Positions 52,410 to 64,000 of a DNA stretch of 64,000 bases are shown piece after piece. Source of the stretch: Paramacrobiotus metropolitanus. Its lineage: Eukaryota; Tardigrada; Eutardigrada; Parachela; Macrobiotidae. Position 1 is the stretch's first letter, and each line of letters starts with the position of its first letter. Where the stretch lies: NCBI RefSeq assembly GCF_019649055.1, contig NW_026570325.1, forward strand, positions 248,001 through 312,000, given 5' to 3'. The translations under genes were made by a program, and so were the position numbers. Below the pieces are notes generated by a model. The model was not told the DNA's origin, ran no database searches, and was given only the letters and a program-made list of their open reading frames with translations.

Positions 52410-55400
52410 ATTACGCGATGCCGAACAGCTATGGCACTATAACAAAAAGGAAAAAAGCCTATAAGTTACAAAAAAATCTCGTAAAACCAACGACCTTAAA
52501 TAATTCTAAATATTTTTAAATTTCCAAATATTTCTAAATATTTCTAAATATTTCCAAATATGTCCAAGTTGCTCGGAACACAACAGATGGCAATACGTGT
52601 TTATGAAACAAAGCCGATTAGCGGCATCAACCGAACTTCGCCGCCCGCTGTACTCGCTTTTTAATCGCCAAAGATGCTCTAAGCGTAGCGAGTGATGTGC
52701 GCTCAGGACGCACAAAAGCAGATGTGGGTTCTTCGCGAAGTTTCTGAAGATGGAGCGCGGAAGAGCAGTATCATGGAGAACAAAGAAAAATCCGTGCCAT
52801 CCAAGCGCTCCCTTAGCGAACCCCCAGAATCGGCAATCCAACCCACCACAAACTGCTCAGAACTTCAGAGTAACGGAACAGCGAACTTGAAAGCTGGACA
52901 GAATGCGGTTAAGTCGGGAAGATTGGATTTGTAGCTGTTATTCTTCATCATCCATTCGGATAAATATTCATCATTCTGATATACTAGTAAAAATTAAACC
53001 GGGCGCGACCTATTGACCTAGATTTTGGAGTTCATATGTACTTCTATTCTTCATAAGTTTTTCTATTCTTCACTCTAAAATGTTGGTCCCGGACTACCCA
53101 GTGGGGAAAGTGAAAAGCTCTTCAGGTATTAAAGCAGGCGCTAAATATCGCAAAACCCAGAAATACCTCGTTCGCTCAATGTTACAACAGGGGGACAGAT
53201 CGGAACTGCGTACAATAATATAAGAAACTCGCTTAAAAATAGCCATAAGCTTCCAAAAACCAAAGGAACTAAGAAGCTAAGAAAACCAAAGAAACCTAGA
53301 AAGTTAAGAACCATCTAAGAAATAAAACAAAATCAAAGCTAGTGCGGTCTGGCTAACCACTCTTCGCACGACAGTTAGTTTCTGATACATCATAGTTCAT
53401 ACATCAAAGCAAGACTTCTTTGGGTGCAAGACTCTGCCATTGCAAACCGTGCAATGGCAGAGTGCTAGAATTAATGAGTGTAACCGTTCCTAATATCTGT
53501 TACTCATGTTGGCACCCAGCCCATACATCGACCTTCAAGCAGAAGTTGCTACTCAAAAGTTTAGTCAATTTGACTATGTTACTGAGTATAGATACTACGT
53601 TTGCAATGTTTACGATGCTTGAATTACTCTTCATTAAAGCAAACCACCCAAATTCTAACACAGAGAGCAATAAGCATTGGCAGCGAATCACTGCAAATAC
53701 ATACTTAACAATGCATGTTTTTGCATTTTCAGAAAACTTAGCATTGTCTGTGCGTGTTTCAAGCAAAAACGATTAAATTAGCTGCGCCTGGTAAAATACC
53801 ATATCATCGTTATGATATTCTACGTAATGATTAAGGATGCTAGCGTGAGAGCTGGTAGAATTCTCACGCAGCGTAATTCTTCCCGAAACAGCCTAACCAC
53901 AAAAGAATGCAAAGAGAACGAACAGGTTGCTCCAACGACTTCACTCACCAACACCGATATTCCAGACTCAAATCGAAATCAGTCCGGTAATGGGGTTTCT
54001 TGGCTTATATTATTTCAGTATGCTGTCTCAAAATGTTTTGAAGATGGATCAATTTCCAAACTTTGGGGTTTTTTGAAAAAGCGAGGCTTGAATTTAATAC
54101 TGTGATATTGGAGAAATTCAACGTACAAAAATCCCTAAGACCCCGAATGCCACAACACTGAATACAATTTTAACGCCCTTTAAGATAATTTGTATTTGAT
54201 GCAGTACTTAACTTCACGTACCAGTTACCACGTATCTTGATGCGCCCACGCGTATCCTATAATGTCCGTTCTAACCAGACGACAGTACGGGAGATTTATG
54301 TAAGTAAATAAAATAGTAAATAGGTAAGCAACACAGGAACACAAGCAGAAAAACGGACTCTTCAGCAGAGTGAGCGACTAGAAGTAAGCCATGTGACTAG
54401 CAGAGAAAGGTTCAAAGTCTATTTGTCTCCTAGTAACAAGTCTGCTGTACTTCCACACATGTACACCTTCAAAAATTTCTGGAAGGCCTTTCTTTTGAAA
54501 AATGCTTTTAAAAATTGTTCGTCTTTACCGTAATACTTTTCGCCGATTCAAAGAAACTTTTGTTCTATTCATTATGCAGGATATTATCAAGCTAAAAATT
54601 TTACGTTATTGTTTTGGCTACATGCCAAAATTATTAATATTGAGGAACACAAACATAGATATGCCAACCAAGTGTGAGAGTAGATGACGCATAGGGTGTG
54701 ATTCCCTGTTCTGTTTATCCTCATCGGCATATCCGATCGAGTTGAGTGTGCTTTTTCCGATTATGATATCATTCTGATTTTTTCACCTGATTTTTCTCTG
54801 TGATTTTTCCAGCGCATTACCATCGCGCAGATTTGTCTTCCGATGATGTTTTTGTTTATGAATAAAACCACAGTTTTGTTCCAGTTTTTCTCTTTCGCCT
54901 GATCTTCCCATTACGGGACCGTTATACACACCACCACCTGTAACATAGAGGAACGGAAGCCTCTAGTTGTTACCGCGTTGCTTGAGCCTACCAGCTCGCA
55001 ACGAGGAATAATCTAGGAACCATTATCCGAAGCACTCAATCTTCCGCATCTTCCTCTCCGATTTTATCCTGGAACCGATAGTTAATTTTGCCATTCATTT
55101 CTGGCACCATTTGCACCAACGGAGAGAAGCCACCAAGTCAAAACCGCGAAGGTTTCCGAAGTTTTTCCCTACATCTACTTAGCGTCTACCGCGGACTCGA
55201 AAAGAGGCGGAGCCAGTGACCGACCAATCGGATTTGAGAATTACCCCGCTCGAAGGGTTTTCGGGCCAATCACGTTCACGATTCATCGGCGTTCAGAAAC
55301 CATGTCGAAGCCAATGCGTAACAAGAAGGAACCCGTCCGCTACGGATTCGAACCTGCACCGAACAGCCATCCGCGTCCGTCGTCTAACATGTCCATGGCC

Positions 55401-55821
55401 GATAAAGAACCACAGTCTATTCGCCGTTAAGATCAGCACGCACGGAACACACCGGGCCAGCAAGTAAGTGCAGTCTCCAGTCCTAGGATGAACTCCGACG
55501 CTATCATCACCGTGGCTGACATTCACGCCGAACCTCCCCCAGCTCCTTCTCAGCAATCCCGCCGGTCGTCCGACTCCTCAAACATGTCCATCCAAAGCGG
55601 CAACTCATTGGCCACCGTCAAAAATTTCTTTTGCTCCGCCATTAAAACCGCAGGCAGCGCCATTTGCTGCGGTGTTGCCAACCGCCCATGGCCGTACGTC
55701 CATCCCCAAGGATGAACGTGTTTTCCAGGATCGGTCCTCGTACATCGCCTAACTGCAGGCCTAGAATGCGAAGCTGGCCGCAGAAAACTCCCGTCTGTCC
55801 GATAGTCGCAGTAACTCACCG
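52410..55821. other. Spacer: (ATTTCTAA)n tract, a 14-bp-stem hairpin, no confident gene
   Basis: 52501-52565 is a run of ATATTTCTAA-like units. 53431-53463 is a perfect hairpin (ACTCTGCCATTGCA, loop AACCG). A plus-strand ORF at 52692-52934 (MENKEKSVPSKRSLSEPPES) diverges from the chromodomain ORF, but has no domain. 54.8-55.2 kb may hold the LTR/leader of the gag copy that follows (AATAAA near 54859). Confidence 0.35.
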
Positions 55822-56911
55822 ATGGCTGAAACAGTGGTTTCACGACCGTCTCCGGAATACCGCGCCAACCGCCCCGAGTGTTCACCGACAGCTAACCAGC
55901 ATCTAATGGTGCTGGATCCGGATCAACTGGCTGATACCCTGGCCAAGGCTTTCGAGAAGGAACGGCGCAAGAAGTCACCGCAAACGCCGAGTCCAACACC
56001 ACCGCTGCGTCAAGCTGCCGCTGAACCGCGTCTAGCGTACGTCACCGAAGCACCGCATCAGCCCATACCGAAGTCTAACCTGAAGTTTGTGAAACCGCCG
56101 ACGTTCGCTGACTCCGACATGGACATTCAGCACTGGTTTGTGCTGTTCGAGCGCGCTGCCAAGGCCAATCAGTGGACCGATACCGCAAAGCTGGCAGCAA
56201 TACCATCCCATTTTGGAGGCCAAGCGTTAAAAGTGTTCATGCGCATCGACGCCCAGAAGCCAGACCGGACGTACACCGAACTGAAGAAAGTCCTGATCGA
56301 TCGTTTCCATGATCAGGACCGCGCGTGGAAAGCCCGGTTGGCTCTGCAAGAGCGCCAGTACACCGGTTCGGAGACACCGGACCAGTGCATTGAGGCAATT
56401 CAAGTGTTGACCTTTGCCGTCAACCCGGACATGTCGGAGTTGGAAGTGGTCGGGTTTCTCACCAACAGGCCTGGCCGGCCATCCTGAGCTTTACCGCAGC
56501 ATCGTGAGCTTTGCACCGGCCACCATCCACGATTTCCAGACCCGCATGCGCCGGGCCGTGGCCATTGACGAAACGTTGAGTCGGCGATCAAAACCCACCG
56601 CGGAATCGAAGCCGGAGAAGCAGAAATGGAAACCGAAACCGTCTTTTTCGGCCCGCACCAGCGAACCGGTGCCGACATCGGCAGAGAAGCCCAAGCCGGC
56701 CGAGCAGCCCACATCGTCGTGCCCACCGCAGCCACTCAAACCAGCCCGTACCAGCGATCAAGAGCGACGTCCTTATCAGCAAAAACCACCGAAGTGCTGG
56801 TTCTGCGGTGTTCCGGGTCATCACAGCGATCGCTGCCCAACCAAACCAGCGGATTTTGGACCCGTTACGGAGAAAGTGTACTTGAAGAGTGACCAGCCAA
56901 AAAAACACTAG
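55822..56911 (+). pseudogene. Ty3/gypsy-type gag with CCHC knuckle (frameshifted)
   Basis: First frame 55822-56487: a disordered N-terminus, then a Retrotrans_gag-like capsid segment (VKPPTFADSDMDIQHWFVLF, AAIPSHFGGQALKVF, YTELKKVLIDRFHD, QYTGSETPDQCIEAIQVL). A shift near 56470 moves to the next frame, with a Lys/Pro-rich linker and CWFCGVPGHHSDRC (C-x2-C-x4-H-x4-C), ending at 56911. A single shift separates the capsid and nucleocapsid parts. No protease or RT follows, so the element is internally deleted, or this is a gag-derived host gene; the shift favours a pseudogene. Confidence 0.75.
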
Positions 56912-56950
56912 CGGCGACGCCAGTGGGTCACGTCAACGCCGTATCTCCTA

Positions 56951-57598
56951 ATGGCGACTACTGTCCACGTTCAGACCAACGAACGAATGCAAAAGGTTAG
57001 TGGAGCCAGTTTGAAACCGTTTTACGAAAGAATGAAGCCGAAGCTGTGGTATGGCCAACCGCCTCAAGAGTACGAGATCGAATGTCCGTCTTCCACCGTT
57101 AAACAACCGGATTACGGTATCCCGAATGCAATACCGGTACTGCCGGAACAACCCGAACCGATATCGCCTCCACAGTGTAATAACGACCACGGGATACCGC
57201 CGCCGCTGCCATTAGCCGATATTTTACCATTTGGATGCGCCGAAATTTCTGCAGCGGAAATCCATCAACAGATGCCAACTGACCATGCCGTACGAAAGCG
57301 CCGCCAGCGAAAACCTAAAAAGATGTCCATTATTACGGGAACCATTCCATCTCTGGCAAGCGCTAAAACAAACGTTGAACAGCAAGCGCAAAACGTTACA
57401 GTTAATTCCGTATTTCCCTTGATTTTATCCACATCACGCACAACCAGTGAAAACCTTTTGAAAAGTGCCAGCCCGACGCTACCGATCTTTTGTTTGGCTA
57501 TGAAGGCCGATTTCCCCGCAGTAAGGATGCCGCACATCAAAGGTGCCGGCCAGTGGAAATCCCCAACCCAACACCGCGCCAATCGTATTCGAGCATAA
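56951..57598 (+). pseudogene. Probable end of gypsy pol joined behind gag
   Basis: 215 codons. The start (SGASLKPFYERMKPKLWYGQ) resembles the VHV-x-x-LKP(F/Y)YER motif near the end of gypsy integrases; the rest is Pro-rich then basic (RKRRQRKPKKM) without known domain. Its position 40 bp after gag implies loss of PR, RT and most of IN. Confidence 0.4.
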
Positions 57599-57762
57599 AG
57601 AGGCCAGCCGGTCTACCGCACTGCGTGCACACTTCATTTACCGTCCAGTAGTGCAATCAGCAGTCACTAGTCCGCAAGTTTCCGAACGTTTACTGAATTC
57701 CAGTTTGTCGCCGTATACTTCCCGAAGTTTACCTTATGCATGCCCGATTTTATCAACACTAG

Positions 57763-58110
57763 TTGATTCGAGCGCCATGGATCGTCAGCCGATACGATTC
57801 GCGAGCGATTATGGTGGCGAAGAGGGGAGAACGATCCCCGTCATACGGCCAGCCATCACGCCGTGATCATCAGGCAGCGGCCGCCAGAAATGCATCCCGC
57901 TGGAACTTTCTTCGTCCAACGACCGCCTACGGTGACATGGACGGTGACATTATGCCATCCATTTCTCCTAAACGGCACCGACCGATCACCGCTCCAATTC
58001 CGTCTGCAGGCTCCTCGCGGACGTGTTTTTGCTGCGGACACACAGGTCATGTGGTGGCCAAATGTCCGCAAAATCCGGTGGCCCGATTGGCTGTAGAATT
58101 GTCGAACTAA
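57763..58110 (+). pseudogene. Second CCHC-containing fragment
   Basis: 115 codons ending with CFCCGHTGHVVAKC (zinc knuckle, C-x2-C-x4-H-x4-C) and a short tail. The part before it is basic and unstructured. Probably the nucleocapsid end of a different gag copy, because a complete one lies at 56784-56830. Confidence 0.55.
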
Positions 58111-58122
58111 GGCACAAGATCA

Positions 58123-58860
58123 GTGTCAATCCGCGCCCTGAGTGCCTGCAGCGCTGACAACGAAGCCTGTGCCCGCCGCCTCAACGAAATCCATGGCATA
58201 CTGGAGCAGTACCATGCCGACGTTATTCAAGCCATACAGCCCAAGACGCCAGCGGAAGGATACCGCTTTAACCTGGGCGACCAGGTTGTTTTGAATGGGT
58301 CTGACGTGTATACGAAGCCACGTCCTGGACGCCGGTTCATCGTCATCGACCGCATGTGCAGCGGAATTACCGACGAGCAACCTACCTACACCGTGGCCGA
58401 TATTATGGGTGTCGGTACGAAAGCGGCCGCCGCCGAGGACCGCCTGGTGGCCTACGCCGAATTTTTGGGTGACCCTGGAATCCGCCCTGAGAAGCGCATC
58501 ACCATCCGACTGGATGACATCGTCGAAGTTGTTCACCAGGAGGGCTATTTCCCGGTGGTCTCCATTAACGATGGGCCACCTGGAGTTGAGTGTGAGTACG
58601 CACGGGTTCAGCGTGTGCGTCTCACCGACGGGTCTGTTCACACTGTGACCTCCCAGCAGCCGTTTGCCATACACCAACAGAGCGCCCGCGTCCGTCACGC
58701 CGCATCCACCTTGCGCCGTGTTGCCCCCGGACAAGCGCCAACTAAAGGGCGCAAGCGCGCTAGACGACCGGCCGAAATGCTGCCTCAGCAGGAAGCGGGG
58801 ATGAGACATGCAGATGTGCCTCGCGGATCCGGACACGAAAGTTCTCCGGAAATTCTGTGA
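58123..58860 (+). pseudogene. Retroelement pol C-terminus-like ORF (SH3-like fold)
   Basis: 245 codons, intact. Middle: YRFNLGDQVVLNGSDVYTKP, RPGRRFIVIDRM, PTYTVADIMGVGTKAAAAED, RLVAY. This matches the GDxV-x-L, then KPRPGP-x-F-x-V, then TY-x-V-x-D-x-x-G layout of the integrase C-terminal SH3-like region. The C-terminus is basic (PTKGRKRARRPAEM). It sits 13 bp after the CCHC fragment. A gag-CCHC next to an IN tail again means internal deletion; an intact domesticated gene is the alternative. Confidence 0.45.
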
Positions 58861-58998
58861 GAAATGAGCGCGGACACCGCCCCACGAAAAGGACATCATC
58901 TCGGGTAATTTTGCATTTATTTCCGGCATTTCTCCAGTTAACCACTTTTTGCCGCATTTGATTCTTGCATACATGCTTATTTTTCGCCTAATTTGTTA

Positions 58999-60103
58999 CT
59001 ATAATAACGTGTACCCCATAATGGTATTTGTTTGTTTTTCTTGTTCTATCTTACTTGTCTGATTCATTGGCAAACGAACCAACACGCGCAAACAAGCCGT
59101 TCTTACGACCATTTTTAGCAGAATAAATAGACACAAATGTGACAGAGATCCCGTTTGATTCAACTGCACATTTGAGATCTTTTCCGTAATCTTCAAGTGA
59201 CAAATGTTGGTCTGATCCAGAGGGGGGATGCCGTGTAAACAGAAGTCTTTCTTCTCTTTCTCTCTGTCTGGCTTCATGACGCGTTTCAGCTGCAGTGTTG
59301 ACATCACGACGTCTCCGCTGCCTGCAGTCCGCATATCACGTGTACCGCGTGCCAGCTTTTTCTTTTTGGCCACTGTCGCCCAGGAGTTCCGCGTGTCCGA
59401 CGAATTGAGAGAGGGGCTATCGAAACACGGAGGGACGACTTTAATTTCCGGGGTTGACAAGGGCGTCTGCTGACTGCTGAGTGGGGGGAAACTTTGTTCG
59501 AAGCTTTCAAAAACATCCTCTTTGGCAGGCGTCATCGCGGACGATAGAAACCCATTGGGTGGAACCGCTAATCGACCAATTCCGACGGTGTCCGAGGAGG
59601 GTAAGTACTGCTTGGTTAACTTTCATGGCACTTACGTCGTCACTCAAGGTTTTCACGATCACAGCCAGTTCGTTATATTTCCACTGGCTTTCAGCTAGCT
59701 GGGCCTCCACTGAACAGAGCTGGGGTTTCAGTCTTCGATTTTCCTCGGTAACTTCAGTCACTAGAAGCGGGACCTGTTCCTGGATCAGCTTGGTTATCAT
59801 CGGTGGGACATAGTCTTCGATGAGATCTTTTGCTGGGTTTAAGCACGCATTCGGATTTTCCCAAACATTAATCAAATCATTAAATATAGCTGGCATAAGC
59901 TTTCGCAGCAAAGGGACCATTGGCAAAGGCAAAGGCAAAGGACCATCGGGTTTGGCAAAGGACCATTGGTTTGCTGGGGTGGCATCCGGGAAAGCCTCGA
60001 AGAACGATTCAACATCAAAGGGCTGTGGCTGGAGTTCTTCAGATCTGCCAGTGGCTGTTTCAGCCATGGTAGTCACAACACGTATCTTGACGTGTAGGAT
60101 CAA
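58999..60103 (-). pseudogene. LINE-type ORF1 (coiled-coil protein), frameshifted
   Basis: The first frame 60103-59507 has an acidic/proline N-terminus (QPQPFDVESFFEAFPDATPA), then a coiled coil (VTEENRRLKPQLCSVEAQLA) as in non-LTR ORF1 proteins. A shift near 59520 leads to the second frame 59535-58999 with SWATVAKKKKLARG and KKDFCLHGIPPLDQ, the start of an RRM-like ORF1 motif (usual form: xxxxGIPE). ORF1 proteins coat element RNA. No ORF2 follows on this strand within 1 kb downstream. (GGCAAA)n at ~59922-59945 lies in the coding part. Confidence 0.55.
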
Positions 60104-60225
60104 ATAACTTAAGGATATTCTCGAATTATAAAGTGAAAAATCGAGAAGGGAGATAAGAATTCAAAAATATGTAAAAAAAAGCCTATCTTGCAAGGCCAAG
60201 CTTTTAACTTTGAAGTAACGGAACC

Positions 60226-61033
60226 TTGGGCGGTAAACCAGTGACAGTGGTCAAAGATTTTGCTGAAGTATCGGAACTTCCAAGGACTATCGGTTTGCAT
60301 GTTAACGAAGCGAAATATGAACTTTATGTCCGCGGTGGATCAGAAGCAGCCCGTAAAGAAATCGTGGCGGATTTCTTGAATAAGTGTCCGATACTGCGTA
60401 TTTTATCCAGTACGTCATTTTCACTGCTAGGCGATCCTGTTTCGGATGATGTTATCGGCCCAGCGATCGTCGAAAAGGCCACCAGATTAAAAATGGCATG
60501 CGCGCGAACCGAAATACTACCACGTCCCCAAGCGATGTTCCTCCTGAAGAACTGCCTGTGTGCGCCGAAAATTGTGTAGATGTTACGGTGCTGTAACGTG
60601 TGGAAGCATCCACAACAAGTTTACCAGCTGGACGAATTGGTGCGGACTGTCGTACTCCCTCTCCGCTGGGAGACATGTGCGCCACGGCGGCTTGAACAGC
60701 ATTGTGTGCCGCTCAGTTGTTTCAGCGGGCATCCCAGCGAAGCTCGAACCTCGCGGTAATCTCACACGTCCGATCGTCGCCCTGACGGGAGCACCACCGT
60801 CGCCTGGAAACGCGGCATGCGTTTGGCTTGGTACGTCACCTCGCTGGACACAGTCGCTGGACACAGTCGCTGCATCGCATATCAAGTCCAGTTCCGCGAC
60901 CGGACCGGACGAAAAATTCCAGACCCGGATCAAAAAGCGATTCCTGCTGACTTGGCCGGAATATAGCGTGTCGAGATTGCTAACAGGCCGCCACCGGAGT
61001 GGATCACGGACGAATCCTTTGGATCCGTTGTAG
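60226..61033 (+). pseudogene. Non-LTR retroelement: RT end plus C-terminal domain, deleted between
   Basis: 60226-60579 reads TIGLHVNEAKYELYVRGG, SFSLLGDPVSDDVIGPAIVE and PRPQAMFLLKNCLCAPKI, the thumb/post-RT region of the family. Then, in another frame, SAGRHVRHGGLNSIVCRSVV and SAGIPAKLEPRG match the copy at 49445-50139. A further shift near 60760 destroys KRPDG. The copy links the C-terminal domain to a reverse transcriptase. Third-position changes dominate between this copy and the 49.6-kb copy. Confidence 0.7.
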
Positions 61034-61721
61034 GGTTTCGGTTGCGGGTTGCGGCGAGTCGATGATGCCAGTTCATGGACGAGTTCGCCCGCCTGAAAGG
61101 AATCTTGCAGCCACTCAACCGGGAGTGGCAGAGAAACAACTGCGAGCCGAACTGGACCTCGCGGAAACACAGTTGCAGCGTCAACCCAAGGACGTTATGA
61201 ATACGTGCGAGCAACATGGAGGGCGTATGCATATTTGGCAGCCAGTTGCGATCCGAAGAACCGGTTGAAGGAAGCGATAGCCGACTCGGATGCATCCATT
61301 GAAGCTGAAAAGGGAAAAGGCGAAACTGTTAGAGTTAAGCAGGACGAGAAACTATAGCCGGTCACTTGGCCCAGCGGGACGTAAAACCGGGGACGACCCG
61401 GAAGCTACATCGACGGCGAGGATTATATCGACAAGCTGAAACATACCCTGGTTGGCAAAGAAGTTCGATCGCTGCTCTTACTGCAGATAAGGGCGACTTG
61501 GCAGCATCTGCCGCCCGACTTTATTAACGGTTGGGCACCGCTTCTGCCAAACACCAACTTCAGAAAAGTATGCGCCAGTGGATGCTATGTAAAGGGAACG
61601 CTGCAGCGGCAGGTCCAAATGACAACAGGAGGGGGGGACAGGACAACCATCGGGAAAAAAAGAGAAGTCACGTATTGAGAAGTTACGTATTGAGTAAGAA
61701 GTATTCTGTTACGTATTGAGA

Positions 61722-63615
61722 AATACGTACTTATATTTATTTATTCAGTGCCATCCAGAGAACTGATTGTTCTGTCTGCCAGGAAGGTGAACATTCATAT
61801 CCGTTGCTAAGCACGAAAGGTGATATGCTTAAGTACATGCCGTCGCACCTTCCCCAGTGTGTTAGACACACTCATCAGTAATTATTAAGTACCAACTTTA
61901 GGGTCTTCAGTTAACCGATCCGGTTGTACTCTACCGCTTACCGTTCGCCTTAATTCTGCAACTGACTTCGGTGGCTCGATAACTTTCTTTGGTCTTGTTA
62001 GTTGTTGAACTGCATCTTGTTGTTGTTTCATCGGACGGGCTCGGATCCGATCGCGGTTACTCGGACGCGCTTTCGCGTCCGAGTACGCTGCCACCTTGCG
62101 CGGTTACCCCTATCGGGAGCGGTTGCCGAGCTTGTGCGTGCGTGACATTTAACGTGGCTATGCCCATCACACGTAAGGGATGGACGGTAAAGCTGCGCAG
62201 GTGGATGCGGCAGGGTGTAAAACCTGGCAGTAGCACCTGCCAATGGCACTGACAATGGCATGCGATAAAAACTGGATACTCTGGCAACTGGCAAGCGATA
62301 AAAGCTGGCAGGTGCCACAAACAATATGGTGGTGGATACAGCCAGGTGCGGATGTCGTAACTGCGCATACCTAACAGCGTGAAAGTGGGAAGTAAAGTAT
62401 AACACGTGCAAATTGCTTGATAACAAAGATCATCGCGCCAGGTAATATCCAGAAGTCGAACACGGGTATTATCCAGAAGCCGATACCTGCTGTTTTTGTG
62501 TCCTGAATCGCATTGCCGATCTGCCGCATACATGGCATTGTACTAATTTTGTGATTTTACTTAGTTCGTACGTTATACGTACTACCTTTTTGATAATTTA
62601 AGTAAACCTTCAGAAATTGCTACTCTACCGGAAATTTAAATAGAAGTGAGCCAAGCACTTACCGGTTAACAGTAGAAGGGTTGAAGAATCCACATTACCA
62701 TTAGCTTATCACGATCTGTCGGTGTGTGGGAAAGTGTAGTGCCGTGATAACAAATTATTACGAGTAAATTAAAGCGGCAAACATTATTGCCTTCCTATAC
62801 TGGTAACATAATATATCCACAGTAGTAGCCGAAATCTGTCAATAAGCATGAGAGCGAGAGTTACTATTCAACTAGATCGCAACCAATAACCTCTCCCTTT
62901 TTTGCACACGACGTCAGAGGCGGGCTGACCGCGCTTCGTGCTCTTTGCGAGTTCTTAATGCTGAGCCAGTTCGAGCGCTTTCTCCAAGGTCGTAAAAACC
63001 TTGGTATAAGGTGCTGGCGAGTTGCGTCATTGGCAACACAGTTTAAAAATGTTGATGACATGTTCTTTTCGAGAACATCAGCAGGGAAATTGCAGTTAAT
63101 CGCTCTGCGGCAGAGTTTGTTGGAGAAGTCCAGCAAGGTTCAGCGTCTTGTTGCAGTCGAAAATAATTTGCCAGTTTGACGGTGGCGTTCGTCTTCTTGA
63201 CATGTGCCTGCTCGAGTTTGTTCACAACCTGAGCATTGTCAGGATCGCGGGGCAAACATATCGAAGAGCATTTCCATCGCCTCCACCCTAAGTGCATTAA
63301 GCTGAATGGCCTTCTGTTTGTCCGCATCCATGACCTTTCGCAGGTTAATATAACTGCTCCACGTCAAAGTCGCTGGCTCGAAACGGTGGTTGTAGGAGCA
63401 AGTGCAGATGTAGTGTTGTTTGGCATAACTGCACGTATGAGTAAGAAAATATTCCTTCCCGCCAAAATGTCACCTATTGAGAAACACATATTTATTATTC
63501 AGCACGCCATCCAGAGAACTAACTGATTTGTCGGTCAGAGAGGTAAACATTCATACTCGCTGTTAAGCACGTGTAAGGTCATACGCTTAAGTACATGCCG
63601 TCATGCATACCCTAA
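61722..63615. repeat. Pair of ~135-bp direct repeats, possible degraded LTRs
   Basis: 61722-61855 and 63478-63615 share TTATTCAGYRCCATCCAGAG (approximate), GAGGTAAACATTCATA-like and ACGCTTAAGTACATGCCGTC-like words in the same order, 1.75 kb apart. Spacing and orientation fit LTRs or a repeat captured twice; ends not resolved. Confidence 0.55.
62058..62085. repeat. 12-bp GC-rich perfect hairpin
   Basis: TACTCGGACGCG, loop CTTT, CGCGTCCGAGTA. Stands out in otherwise degraded sequence; no associated gene seen. Confidence 0.8.
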
Positions 63616-64000
63616 CCGTCGATCCGGAGGCTTTTGCCCCGGAGTCTGTCGAAGCGACGAGAGACCTGTCGGAACTATATTTCCCTCATGTCTAGCTCGA
63701 CGCGGACTAGTTAACGCTGATCCGCTGAAACAATTAGCGGCCGACCGGCCTGGAACCCGAGCTGACAACAGCCCGGCTTACGTTATTGGAGTTGGAGGAA
63801 CATCTCCACATCGGCGGCATGCGATTAAGAGCTGAATGCCGAGTGGAAGCAGAACGAGAAGCCACCTAAGCAGAGAAACGGCCCGCCAATGACGAAGTGC
63901 GGCCTAAAACTGACCCGGCGGTTACACGGCTTCTCCGTTGAAAAGCTGCGACTCCAGTCGGCAGCCGTGGAAAATTACCCCCACCGACGCTAAGTTTAAA

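Larger units (their letters stand above)
61034..64000. other. Degraded retroelement region; no intact gene
   Basis: Helical coiled-coil-like fragments (AEKQLRAELDLAETQLQRQP at 61120-61180; LLELEEHLHIGG at 63783-63820) resemble gag debris. 61673-61715 has TTACGTATTGAG three times. Direct repeats 61722-61855 and 63478-63615 are listed separately. I see no complete gene. Confidence 0.4.

Noticed and set aside
58126-58974. 282-codon minus-strand ORF
   Set aside because: Antisense to the integrase-tail-like ORF at 58123-58860; no domain of its own.
1-64000. tRNA and rRNA genes
   Set aside because: I saw no cloverleaf with A and B boxes and no rRNA-like sequence; a covariance-model scan was not possible here.

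Overview
This is a eukaryotic, invertebrate-metazoan window. It contains a 13-exon orthologue of the animal GATOR2 gene WDR24 with GT-AG introns, intron-split protein-kinase-like genes, and dense animal transposon remnants: Ty3/gypsy elements, a non-LTR retroelement family, and hAT- and Mutator-like non-autonomous elements. A tardigrade or other small ecdysozoan would fit, but the sequence alone does not prove it.

Layout. (1) 1-~13.9 kb, minus strand: a large Ty3/gypsy-type retroelement running off the left edge. In its own direction it has a 5' leader with three ~180-nt repeats carrying covarying stem-loops, then gag (coiled coil, capsid-like region, CCHC knuckle), then protease, RT, RNase H and integrase. 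Instead of env it carries two further coding blocks. Protein A is a proline-rich protein ending in four apparent linker-histone-like winged helices. Protein B has a Cys motif, a Q/Y-rich tract and a helical C-terminus. Catalytic residues are kept, but the reading frames are broken about nine times, mostly by what look like single-base shifts, plus one amber codon. (2) 14.1-23.8 kb, plus strand: three or more tandem pseudokinase copies whose introns share one hinge position and phase; their introns and spacers hold foldback repeats, a hAT-like and a Mutator-like element. (3) 25.2-29.0 kb, minus strand: a two-domain pseudokinase gene. (4) 29.2-30.8 kb: an element bounded by 4+4 inverted CTATAGGCACCCC motifs around a ZSWIM-like ORF fragment, then a retroelement tail. 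(5) 31.35-38.28 kb, plus strand: complete WDR24, 783 aa. (6) 39.1-49.05 kb: a duplicated, unrecognised multi-exon gene (minus strand) flanking a dead gypsy pol, whose integrase is split by a 1.07-kb DNA transposon with a 6-bp target duplication. (7) 49.4-64 kb: mostly retroelement debris (four-copy non-LTR family, gypsy gag with CCHC, LINE ORF1, LTR-like direct repeats) and one small chromodomain ORF.

WDR24 is the only clear conserved housekeeping gene. The kinase-like genes lack catalytic residues and would act, if at all, as scaffolds or regulators. The most novel material is the first retroelement, with its winged-helix accessory protein, structured leader and repeated intergenic motifs.
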